In this document: piece after piece, positions 16,084 through 24,226 of the stretch
Layout: the number at the start of each line of letters is the position of its first letter
Numbering within the stretch: the stretch's first letter is position 1
Source of the DNA: Luteitalea sp.
Lineage (GTDB): Bacteria > Acidobacteriota > Vicinamibacteria > Vicinamibacterales > Vicinamibacteraceae
Length of the DNA stretch: 33,000 nt
Assembly (NCBI GenBank): GCA_009377495.1
Contig: WHTZ01000071.1
Coordinates: forward strand, 1 to 33,000
Direction of reading: 5' to 3'
Position numbers and translations under genes: made by a program
The notes under the pieces: model-generated
What the model saw: the letters and a program-made list of their open reading frames with translations, nothing else
Database searches by the model: none
Told to the model about the DNA's origin: nothing

Positions 16084-18312
16084 ATGGCTCGAGCACACAG
16101 AGTTGGGCGTACATGGCTTCGCCTGATGGTGGCGGGCGGGGTGACGGCAGGCGTGATGCTCTCGGCGGGGCATTCGCCGTACTACGCCGCCGCGCCGTAC
16201 ACGCACGGGCGTCTCGTCAAGGTTGAGCCGCTTCCGAATCTGGACGAGAACATGGTCTGTCTTCTGCCGGCCGCCGTCCAGAGGGCCGAACGCGCCGCCG
16301 CGGTGCAGCAGGACCGAGCCGGATTGCCGCTCGGGGACGAGACGGAGGTCTTCGCCGGCAGTCCGGACCGGAAAGTCCAGGACAAATATCCAGGCTTCGC
16401 TGCGATCGCCGTGGATCCGGCGCGCAACGAGGTGGTCGTGACCGACGAGAATCTGTTCCAGATCCTCACCTACGACAGGCTGGAGAACACGCCGGAGCAT
16501 GCCGAAGCGAGCACGCCGAAGCGGACGATCGCGGGTGACAACACACTCATCGAGTTCCAGTCGGGGCTCTACATCGACCAGAAGAGCGGCGACGTGTACG
16601 CGCCGAACAACGACACGGTCGACACGCTCGTGGTCTTCTCGCCCGGCAGCGACGGCGACGTCAAGCCGAAGCGTGCGCTGCACACACCCCACGGGACGTT
16701 CGGCATCGCCGTCGACGAGAAGCGTGGCGAGATGTTCCTGACGACGCAGCACGACTCCACCGTGGTGGTCTTCCGCAAGGATGCCGACAAGGATGATGCG
16801 CCGATCCGTCTGCTGCAGGGGGATGACACGGGGCTAGCGGATCCCCACGGGATCGCGATCGATCCGAAAGACGAAGTGTTCTTCGTCGCCAACTACGGCT
16901 CGCGCGCCCTGCGCCGAGCCGACCGCGAGATCCGCACGGGTGTCCCCGGCTCCGGCAAGGGACGTGACAAGGCCAACTGGCCGCTCGGCCGCGAATACGC
17001 CGTGCCCGGCAGTGGGACGCATGCGGAGCCGTCCATCACCGTCCATGCCCTGTCGGCCAGCGACAACGACAAGCCCCTGCGCGCGATCCGGGGGCCGAAG
17101 ACCGAGCTCAACTGGCCGACCGGAATCGCGTTCGATCCGGAGAAACGGGAGCTGTTCGTGGCCAACGACATGGGGCCGTCGATCCTCGTGTTCGATGCGA
17201 GCGCGAGCGGCGACGTTGCTCCAAAACGCGTCCTGAAGGGCCCGAACACGAAGCTGGCGAATCCCACGGCCGTGGCGCTGGATTTCAAGAACGCCGAGCT
17301 CTGGGTGGCGAACTTCGGCGGCCACACCGCGACGGTCTACCCGATCACCGCAGAGGGAGACACCGCCCCGCTTCGGATCATCCGCAGCGCTCCGGAATCG
17401 GCGCCCTCGCTGATGATCGGCAACCCCGGTGCGCTGACCTACGACGAGAAGCGAGAAGAGATCCTCGTCCCCAATTGAGTGGCGCATCCGCAAATTGCGG
17501 TGTTCGCCAGGCTGGCGGACGGAAATGCAGCACGGAACGGGGCGATCGAAGGACAGCAGACGATGCTCGGCCGGACGATGCATGGCATCGACTACGACGC
17601 CATCCACGATGAGATCGTGGTGCCGCAGCAGTTCGGGCAGGCGATCCTGATCTTCAAGGGGTCCGCGCGAGGCGAAGCGCCGCCCATCCGCGTCATCCAG
17701 GGATCGCGCACGCAGTTGACCGCGATGGACCGCCTGGCCGTCGATCCCTACAACAACGAGATCTACGTGCCCGAAGGGGACAACGTACTCGTGTTCGACC
17801 GGGCCGCCAACGGCAACGTGGCGCCGAAACGGGTGCTGGGAGGGCCGAACACCGGGTTCACCGCCGCAGGAACCGTCGCGATCGATCATGTCCGGAACCT
17901 GCTGGTGGTGGGCGCGCGCCTGCCGGGCGAGGGCGGCGGCTCGCAGCTGGCAATCTTCGACCGGACGGCCACGGGCAACGTGAAGCCAAAGCGGGTGATC
18001 AGCGGACCGAAGGCCCGGCTCGGCAACCCCGGGAACATGAGGATATGGCCCGAGGGCGGCCTCATTTTCGTCGTGCAACAGGCCGGCTATGTCGGCGTCT
18101 GGAGCATCGATGATCATGGAGAGGCGCCGCCGCGCTACACGGTTGGCGGCCCGAACGGGATGCTGCAGAAGCCGCGTGGGCTGGACCTCGATCCGACCCA
18201 CGACGCGGTAATCGTGTCGGACAAGGGGCTGAACGCCGTCTTGACGTACGAGATGCCCCAGATCTTCACGGCGAGGCTGTCAGAAGCGCGCCCGCTTCGA
18301 CGATCGCGTTAG
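16084..18312 (+). CDS. Secreted NHL/YVTN-type beta-propeller with in-frame UGA
   Basis: A signal peptide (first about 35 residues) is followed by repeated blades of the pattern PxRxIxG..T.L..P.GIAxD...xELFVAN....SIxVFD...xGDxxP, typical of NHL/YVTN propellers. Examples are FDPEKRELFVANDMGPSILV and LDFKNAELWVANFGGHTATV. The frame meets TGA at 17476-17478 (residue 465) but continues in the same frame with perfect repeat sequence to TAG-type stop at 18312, 742 codons in all. The UGA falls right after VPN, inside a blade, where other blades have D, F or Y. It may encode selenocysteine (see the hairpin at 17479), be a nonsense mutation, or be a base error. The GTG at 17479 has no ribosome binding site and is not a credible separate start. 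The role is probably binding or scaffolding with the receptor encoded upstream. Converges on the cytochrome gene. Confidence 0.8.
17479..17528 (+). other. Candidate bacterial SECIS hairpin after in-frame UGA
   Basis: Directly after the UGA, GUUCGCC (17502-17508) pairs with GGCGGAC (17514-17520) around the loop AGGCU, and an outer stem GCAUCC (17484-17489) can pair with GG/AUGC (17521-17528). The loop lies about 30 nt from the UGA and has G at its second position, within the spacing and loop rules described for bacterial SECIS elements. A competing small hairpin CCGCA-AAT-TGCGG (17488-17500) exists. In such GC-rich DNA hairpins are common, so this is only a candidate. Confidence 0.3.
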
Positions 18313-18389
18313 TTAGAGTTCAGTACGTAGTGTGGGTCTACGTGTGTGGTCGTCGTTTGAACCACGAAGCTCACGCTTGGGGATTCACG

Positions 18390-18935
18390 TTACTGATTCC
18401 CTGCGGGTTCGACCGGCTTCACATACAGGTAATACTTGATCTTCTCGAAGGCGGACGCGTCGAGTCCAAGCGCCGTGCGGACCTGCTCAACCGACGTCAG
18501 CGGCCCGGCGCTGCGCGCGGCAATCAGGCGGCCCGCCGCTTGCGGCGTCACACCCGGGAGCCTGGTCAGGTCGGCATTGGTTGCCGCGTTGGCGTCGGTG
18601 AAAGGCGGCGCGTTAGGCCCGAATGCCGTGCTCAGATACTTCACGAGTGGGTCGACATCGTCGAGCATAATGGGTGCGCCGCGAGCGCCCATGTCGAGCA
18701 CGAGCGTTTCCCATTCCGCAGCGACGGCACGCAGCCTGACCACCCCTTGCAGGTCATGGCAGCTAGTACACTGCTGGGTCACGAGCGCCTTGCCGTCGCC
18801 AGGTGGAAGATATGCCGTGAAGTCGTCACCCGGCTGGCCTTGCAGTGCCGCTACCTGCGCGACCGCGACCACGGCCGTCGCCGCTGCCCCGACCAGCCCC
18901 GCGCAGCCAACTCGTCTGAGCGCATCCCCGGTCAC
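18390..18935 (-). CDS. Monohaem c-type cytochrome with helix-hairpin-helix tail
   Basis: 181 residues, from a GTG whose GTGA overlaps the stop of the ThDP enzyme gene by 4 nt, indicating coupled translation. A hydrophobic export segment (about 9-31) precedes a small cytochrome c domain with the haem site CTSCH (56-60) and candidate axial methionines in LDMGARGAPIM. The C-terminal third (about 125-175) is a ComEA-like helix-hairpin-helix module: DLTRLPGVTPQAAGRLIAAR, then LTSVEQVRTALGLD. It acts in the periplasm as an electron carrier. The tight coupling suggests it accepts electrons from, or is a subunit of, the exported ThDP enzyme. The HHH tail more probably mediates protein contact than DNA binding in that compartment, but this is inference. 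Confidence 0.85.
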   Translation of the reverse strand: MTGDALRRVGCAGLVGAAATAVVAVAQVAALQGQPGDDFTAYLPPGDGKALVTQQCTSCHDLQGVVRLRAVAAEWETLVLDMGARGAPIMLDDVDPLVKYLSTAFGPNAPPFTDANAATNADLTRLPGVTPQAAGRLIAARSAGPLTSVEQVRTALGLDASAFEKIKYYLYVKPVEPAGNQ

Positions 18936-20806
18936 GCCGTGCGCTCCCGCGTCTGGGCGAGCGAAAACTTCGGATACCACGTCACCTTTGCGCCGGCGCC
19001 GGTGTTGAGCGTACGCACGTCCAGCATGAATGGCCGTCCGTTGCGCATGATCTTGATGCCCCGCTCGATCGCCGGACCGAGGTCGTCGCTATGTTCCACA
19101 ACCGCCCCGTCGATGTTGTAGGCTGCCGCCAGTTTGGTGAAGTCCACGTCCGGATCACCGAGGTACGAGATGTAGTCGCGGCCGGCTTCACCCGACGCGC
19201 CGTCCCTCCCCATGATGTTCCAGCGCACTTCTTCGTAGCTCTGGTTGTTGAAAATCACCGTCATGATCGGCAGGTCGTATCGGGAGTGCGTCCACAGCGA
19301 GTCGGTCTGCCCGAACAGGAAGCCGCCGTCCCCCTGAAGGTTGACGACCTGGCGATTCGGCAGGGCGAGCTGCACGCCGGCGGCCGCCCCCGTGCCCCAA
19401 CCAAGGGACCGACCCTCGGTGCGCCCGATCTTCAGCTTGGCGTCATCGGCGAAGTCGAAGAAGTTGAGCACCTTCGCTTCGGTGCCGACTTCCTCGACGA
19501 TGACGGCGTCTCGGTCTAGTTGATCATTGAGCTCGACGACGAGCCGCTGCCAGGGCACGGGACTGCCCGAGGATCGGCGTGCCATCCCGACGCGAGACTC
19601 CCGCATTTTCGTCGTGTACGCGGTCGCGAGCGCCAGCCGCTGCGCGGCGACCGCTCGAAGCTTGCCGGCAGGCGCCAGGCTTTTGATCGCCTCCACGAGG
19701 TCGCGCGCGATCTGTCCGAGGTCTCCGAGCAACCCGACGCTCAGCGGCGTGTTACGGCCAATCGCAAGCGGTTCGATGCTCGCATGGATGTATGACGTCC
19801 CCGACGGCGCACGCCCCGGGCGCGCACCGAAGTTGATGAGGCAGTCGTACTTCTCCGGAAAGAGCCGTCCACCCCCGAGCTCGCCGACATGTAGTGGATG
19901 CGAGGTCGGGAAATCGGCGTAGTAGCTCCGGTGCTGCACGGCTGGAATCCCCAGCAGCTCGGCCAGCCTGACGACGTCGGCGCGGCCGTGACATTGGCTG
20001 ACCTCCGGCCCGACCAACAGCAAGGGGCTCGAAGATTCCCAGATGACGCGCGCCGCTTGTTCGATCGCGTCGACATCAGGCCGGACTTCCATCGGGATGC
20101 GGAACGCTTCTCCTTTGAAGATCGTTGCCGTCACGTTGTCTCGGTACATCAGATCGCGAGGGATGCGGACATAGCACGGGCCGCCGGGCATGACCGTCGA
20201 CACCTTGCACGCCTGGCGCACCCATTCCGGGATGCGCTCCGACTGGTGCGCGATCCACCGCCACTTCGTGTACTGCTTCACCGGCTCGAGCCAGTCATCG
20301 ATGTCTTCATGCCCGTCGCGCCCCTCGCTGTTCGTGTCCGCGTGGTCGCTCAGGAGCACGACCGACGTGCGGTCCTTCATCGAGTTGTACATGTTCGCGG
20401 AGGAGTGCGGTAGTCCGACGCGGCTGTACATGCCGAAGCCGATCGTGCCGGACGCCTTGGCGTAGCCGTCGGCAATGGCCACCACCTGGCCTTCGTGCGT
20501 TGCCTGAATGAGCTGGATCTGGGGCCGTGTCACCAAGGCGTCGCACAGGGGGCCCATGCCGGAGGCATTGGAGACGAAAAAGTACCTCGCTCCCGTTTCG
20601 ATGAGCTGCTCGGCGAGCAGCTCCCCGCCTGTTCCGGTCATCGACCGTGTGAGTGATTCACCCGGCGGGCTGTCCTGGACAAACGGTGAGACGGACGCGA
20701 GCGCTGAACGAGCGGCGGCGGCACTGTAGCCCGCCGCGAGCATCCCGCTGAGGAACCCGCGGCGGGACAGGTTGCGCTGCACGAGATCTCTTACCAGTTC
20801 CTGCAT
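18932..20806 (-). CDS. Tat-exported thiamine-diphosphate-dependent enzyme
   Basis: 624 residues from ATG 20806, which has AGGAGG 6 nt upstream. A twin-arginine signal, SRRGFLS (14-20), then an Ala-rich hydrophobic stretch, predicts export of the folded, cofactor-loaded protein. The rest has the three-domain plan of acetolactate synthase/benzoylformate decarboxylase-type enzymes: Pyr domain with catalytic-glutamate motif THEGQVVAIADGYAK (Glu105), a middle domain, and a PP domain with the ThDP/Mg site GDGGFLFGQTD (492-502) to NN (520-521). These enzymes cleave or form bonds next to a carbonyl, often decarboxylating 2-oxo acids. Export is unusual for the family. It lies 67 bp after a TonB receptor gene and is coupled to a cytochrome c gene, so an oxidative decarboxylation with electrons passed to cytochrome c is an attractive idea. 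Substrate unknown. Confidence 0.9.
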   Translation of the reverse strand: MQELVRDLVQRNLSRRGFLSGMLAAGYSAAAARSALASVSPFVQDSPPGESLTRSMTGTGGELLAEQLIETGARYFFVSNASGMGPLCDALVTRPQIQLIQATHEGQVVAIADGYAKASGTIGFGMYSRVGLPHSSANMYNSMKDRTSVVLLSDHADTNSEGRDGHEDIDDWLEPVKQYTKWRWIAHQSERIPEWVRQACKVSTVMPGGPCYVRIPRDLMYRDNVTATIFKGEAFRIPMEVRPDVDAIEQAARVIWESSSPLLLVGPEVSQCHGRADVVRLAELLGIPAVQHRSYYADFPTSHPLHVGELGGGRLFPEKYDCLINFGARPGRAPSGTSYIHASIEPLAIGRNTPLSVGLLGDLGQIARDLVEAIKSLAPAGKLRAVAAQRLALATAYTTKMRESRVGMARRSSGSPVPWQRLVVELNDQLDRDAVIVEEVGTEAKVLNFFDFADDAKLKIGRTEGRSLGWGTGAAAGVQLALPNRQVVNLQGDGGFLFGQTDSLWTHSRYDLPIMTVIFNNQSYEEVRWNIMGRDGASGEAGRDYISYLGDPDVDFTKLAAAYNIDGAVVEHSDDLGPAIERGIKIMRNGRPFMLDVRTLNTGAGAKVTWYPKFSLAQTRERTA

Positions 20807-20873
20807 AAGCGCCTCCTGAGTGGAAACAGTAGAGAAATAGGGACAGCCCTCGTTTTCGGCTGCGTCACTGCTT

Positions 20874-23800
20874 TTAGAACACGAACCGCAGCCCCAGTTG
20901 AATCTGCCGGGCCGTTGTGCGCGTGGTATCGATCTGTCCGACCGTGGCGTTCGGCCGCCCATCAGACAAAATGATGCTCGTGTCGGGACTGCCGAAGTTC
21001 GCGCGGTTGAACAGGTTGAAGATCTCCGCGCGGACCTGCAGGGCGCGTCCCGCTCCAAACATCGAGAACGCCTTGGAGAGCCCGAGGTCGAAGGTGGCCA
21101 GGCCCGCCGTAATCAGGGTGTTCCGCCCTGCCGTGCCGAAGTAGCCGGGTGTGGTCGGGGCGAACTGGCTCGGGTCGAAATACTGATCGACGCCACCCAG
21201 CACCGGGTTGTTGTCGCCGCCCGGGACCAAGTCGGCACGTAGTCCGTCGCCATCGCCGACGCGGTCTTCCGCCTCGCTCGTGGCGCCAAACACCGACAGA
21301 GGAAAGCCGTCCGACAGCATCAGGATGCCGTTGACCCGCCAACCCTTTCCCAAGACGCCCGCCATGCCTGTCAGATTCTCCCCGAACGGCAACTCGTAGG
21401 TGAAGTTGGCCGTGAAGTTGTTGCGAATGTCGAAGGCCGCCAGGCCACGGTCCAGGGGCAGGTCCCAGAATCCCTGGACCGTGCGCTGGCCCTGGAAGAA
21501 GTTATCGCCGCCGCTTGTGACGCCCGACCCCTGGTCCATGGCCTTGGAGTAGCTGTAGCTGAACTGCGCGTCGAACCCCCGGCTGAGGCGCTTCTGCACG
21601 CCCAGCGTCAGGCCGTGATAGTCGGCGGTCGCGCTCGGATGCTGGAGGCGCATGTCGGCCCACGCCGGGTTGATGCGCTCAGCATCTTCCGGAAAGAACT
21701 TCGGGCCTTCGGGCTGCTCCGGATACCCCTCCCACCTATTCAAATGGCCGATTGACTGAATCAACAGGTTCCGGTATGTCGATCCGGTGTACCCGACCGA
21801 CAGAACCCACTGGGCGGGCAGCTCCCGCTGCAGCATCAGGCTCCACCGGTATCCGTGCATGTTCTTCATGTCGTACTGCATGCTCCGCACGTTGACTTCC
21901 GCGCTGAGCAGATCCAGCTGCGTGGTGTAGGCGTCCGGAAAGCGCAGCGGCACACGCATATCCCGTTGCCTGACCGATCCCACCTGCGTAAACGGCGGCA
22001 GCTCCTGCAGCGTCGTCCGGGCGTGATAGAGGCTCGGGTGCTCGTAGTAGATGCCGAATCCGCCGCGCACGGACGTCTTGCGCGAGCCAGGCGCCCACGC
22101 GAATCCGACGCGCGGGCTGAAGCTCTTCACAGTGGCATTCCCGAACAGGGGGCCTACTGTGACTTCCGTATCCGTGTAATGCCGCAGGCTCGCCGTCCTG
22201 CCATCCTTCTCCTTCGGCACGGTGACGAACTCATAGCGCAGTCCCAGGTTCAGCGTCAGGTCCGGACGCACGCTCCAGTTGTCCTGGGCGTACGCGCCGA
22301 AGAACAGCTGGCTGAGATTGCGCGTCGGCGTGTCTCCCTCGGGCAGCATCGCCTGGAAGCGCGACGGCGCGGCCTGAAGGAAATCCTCGAGGCTGTCGAA
22401 CGTGTAGATCCCATTACAGCCCCGAGCGCAGCCCTGCTGCAGCAGGCGCATCGGGTTGACCTCCGCGCCTATACGGAGGGAGTGATCCCCGCGGGTCCAC
22501 GAGAGCCCGTTCTGGATGGTAAAGATCTTCTGTCCAGACGCGTCCAAGATCGTGCGGAAACCGAGCGAACTGACTCCACTTACAGAGAGCTCGCCCATGA
22601 GCTCTCTGTGCGGCAGGAAGACAAGACCGCTGAAATCCAGCGGGTTGAGAGGGATTTGCCCCTCGGGCTTGGTGCTGCTGTACCCGAGACTCAGCTCATT
22701 CACGAGAGTCGGTGACCAGACGCTGGTGTGTTTGATGGAGACGACGTGCTTCGTGCTGGCGTCGCCTTCGCCGTCGCCTGTACCGGAGCTGGCCGTGCCG
22801 GTGCGCTGCAGGAGGCCGAGGTGCTGTCGCCTCGCCGCGTCGTAGTTGTATGTGGCCGCCAGCCGGCTGCCCCCACTCAGCGAGTGATCGACCTTGCCGA
22901 GGAAGTACTCGCCATCGATCGGCCGATTCTCCGGACCGGCAACCTGCACCGTCCCGTCTCCTAGATCATCTACAATCGTGTTGCCGTCGCCCGGCACGGG
23001 ATAGAAGTCCAGATACGGCCGGACCGCCGGAGCCACGGGCACAACCACCCCACCTGGCAAGATGCCTTGGCGCGCTTCCATGGTCGGTACCCGGATCGTA
23101 CTGGACAGGCCACGGCGCTCTCGCAGGCCCTCGAAGCTCGCGAAGAAGAACGTCCGGTCTCGGACAATCGGACCTCCCAGCGAGCCGCCGTACTGATTAC
23201 GGGTGAAGTCAGGCTGTTCGACGTCGAACCGGTCGTCGAAGTAGTTGGGCGAGTCCAGCTCTTTGCCGCGGTGGGACCAGAACGCCGACCCGTGGACGGT
23301 ATTGGTCCCGGACTTGGTCACGGCACTGATGATGCCGCCTGGCTGGCTACGGTACTCGGCCGAGTAATTGTTCGTGATGATCTGAAATTCTTGAATCGTC
23401 TCAGCGCCCACATAGGCGCCCATCGCGCCCTGGGGGTTGCCGGAGAGATCGGAGTTGGCTACGCCGTCGAGCATGAACAGATTTGTCGTGCCTCGTGCGC
23501 CCGCCACGGTAATCGTGTCTCCCATGCCCCTGGCGGCCGAGCCGCCTGACCGCGGGACCTTCATGACGCCGGGTTGTAGATAGACGAGCTGCGTCAGGTC
23601 GCGGTTGTTGAGCGGCAACTCCTCGACGCGTTGCGAATCGATCAAGTTCGAGACCGTCGCGCTCGTGGTCTCGATCAGCGCGGCTTCGCGGACCACCGTC
23701 ACGACTTCGTCCAGCGCCCCGATCGCCAGCACGAAGTCCACCACCGCGTGGCGACCCACCGTCAAGCGGATCCCGCTGCGCACCATCGGCCGGAACCCCG

Positions 23801-24047
23801 ACAGCTCGGCGCGCACGTCATAGGCGCCCAGCGCTAGGCTGGGCACTTCGTACCGCCCGTGCGCTTCCGTCACCAGCGTCCGCGAGACACCCGTCTCCAC
23901 GTGCCGTAGTGTCACCGTCACCCCGGGGAGCACACCCCCGCTGTCGTCCTTGACGGTTCCCGAAATCGTTCCCGTCGTCAACTGGGCCAGAGCGCCTGGC
24001 GGGGCGACGAGCAGAAAGCCGATCAGCACGAACAGCGCCCTACGCAT
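20874..24047 (-). CDS. Oar-like TonB-dependent receptor (tandem copy B)
   Basis: 1057 residues from ATG 24047, which follows GGAGG by 7 nt and opens a signal peptide (MRRALFVLIGFLLVAPPGALAQ). Regulatory domain GTISGTVKDDSGGVLPGVTV (about 26-90), plug (LPLNNRDLTQLVYLQPGV, LFMLDGVANSDLSGNPQGAM, FQIITNNYSAEYRSQPGG) and barrel ending LGLRFVF. A CARGC cysteine pair in the barrel (near 22420-22440) could form a disulfide. It is very similar throughout to the receptor encoded immediately upstream (24227-27397), so the two arose by tandem duplication. It is followed after 67 bp by the ThDP enzyme gene, which suggests that it imports the substrate of that enzyme. Its own upstream region has hairpins but no GGTNNNACC site, so it may be read from the upstream promoter. 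Confidence 0.93.
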   Translation of the reverse strand: MRRALFVLIGFLLVAPPGALAQLTTGTISGTVKDDSGGVLPGVTVTLRHVETGVSRTLVTEAHGRYEVPSLALGAYDVRAELSGFRPMVRSGIRLTVGRHAVVDFVLAIGALDEVVTVVREAALIETTSATVSNLIDSQRVEELPLNNRDLTQLVYLQPGVMKVPRSGGSAARGMGDTITVAGARGTTNLFMLDGVANSDLSGNPQGAMGAYVGAETIQEFQIITNNYSAEYRSQPGGIISAVTKSGTNTVHGSAFWSHRGKELDSPNYFDDRFDVEQPDFTRNQYGGSLGGPIVRDRTFFFASFEGLRERRGLSSTIRVPTMEARQGILPGGVVVPVAPAVRPYLDFYPVPGDGNTIVDDLGDGTVQVAGPENRPIDGEYFLGKVDHSLSGGSRLAATYNYDAARRQHLGLLQRTGTASSGTGDGEGDASTKHVVSIKHTSVWSPTLVNELSLGYSSTKPEGQIPLNPLDFSGLVFLPHRELMGELSVSGVSSLGFRTILDASGQKIFTIQNGLSWTRGDHSLRIGAEVNPMRLLQQGCARGCNGIYTFDSLEDFLQAAPSRFQAMLPEGDTPTRNLSQLFFGAYAQDNWSVRPDLTLNLGLRYEFVTVPKEKDGRTASLRHYTDTEVTVGPLFGNATVKSFSPRVGFAWAPGSRKTSVRGGFGIYYEHPSLYHARTTLQELPPFTQVGSVRQRDMRVPLRFPDAYTTQLDLLSAEVNVRSMQYDMKNMHGYRWSLMLQRELPAQWVLSVGYTGSTYRNLLIQSIGHLNRWEGYPEQPEGPKFFPEDAERINPAWADMRLQHPSATADYHGLTLGVQKRLSRGFDAQFSYSYSKAMDQGSGVTSGGDNFFQGQRTVQGFWDLPLDRGLAAFDIRNNFTANFTYELPFGENLTGMAGVLGKGWRVNGILMLSDGFPLSVFGATSEAEDRVGDGDGLRADLVPGGDNNPVLGGVDQYFDPSQFAPTTPGYFGTAGRNTLITAGLATFDLGLSKAFSMFGAGRALQVRAEIFNLFNRANFGSPDTSIILSDGRPNATVGQIDTTRTTARQIQLGLRFVF

Positions 24048-24069
24048 AACAGACCTCCAGCGGTTCCTG

Positions 24070-24084
24070 CCTGACACTGTCAGG
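24070..24084. repeat. Perfect 6-3-6 palindrome before receptor B
   Basis: CCTGAC-ACT-GTCAGG lies 22 bp before the receptor B start, between its ribosome binding site and further hairpins (ACGTGC/GCACGT at 24088-24104; GTGAGC/GCTCAC at 24103-24129). It could be an operator of a different regulator or a leader hairpin. Confidence 0.45.
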
Positions 24085-24141
24085 GCGACGTGCCTCGCGC
24101 ACGTGAGCATCGCCGTTCGACAGGCTCACGGCGCTAGAACC

Positions 24142-24191
24142 CTTGAGAACCCGAAACTTGACTCATCGTGTCAAGTTTCAGGGTTCTCAAG
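24142..24191. repeat. Long 21-bp hairpin between tandem receptor genes
   Basis: CTTGAGAACCC pairs with GGGTTCTCAAG and, inside, GAAACTTGAC pairs with GTCAAGTTTC; one A (24180) is bulged and the loop is TCATCGT. It begins 36 nt after the stop of receptor A. There is no T run on either side, so a classical terminator is unlikely. It may stabilise the end of the receptor A message or tune the ratio of A to B. Confidence 0.6.
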
Positions 24192-24226
24192 TGAGCGTCG
24201 GGGAGCGCGGCCCTGGCCGCGGTCCG

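Noticed and set aside
17479..18312. Second half of the beta-propeller as an independent gene starting at GTG 17479
   Set aside because: Same frame as the preceding half, directly after its UGA, no ribosome binding site, no signal peptide, and it begins inside a blade.
18313..18389. Terminator between the convergent propeller and cytochrome genes
   Set aside because: No stable hairpin with a T run could be found by eye in these 77 bases.
24142..24191. Long hairpin as a rho-independent terminator
   Set aside because: No T run follows on either strand, and the downstream receptor appears to belong to the same series.
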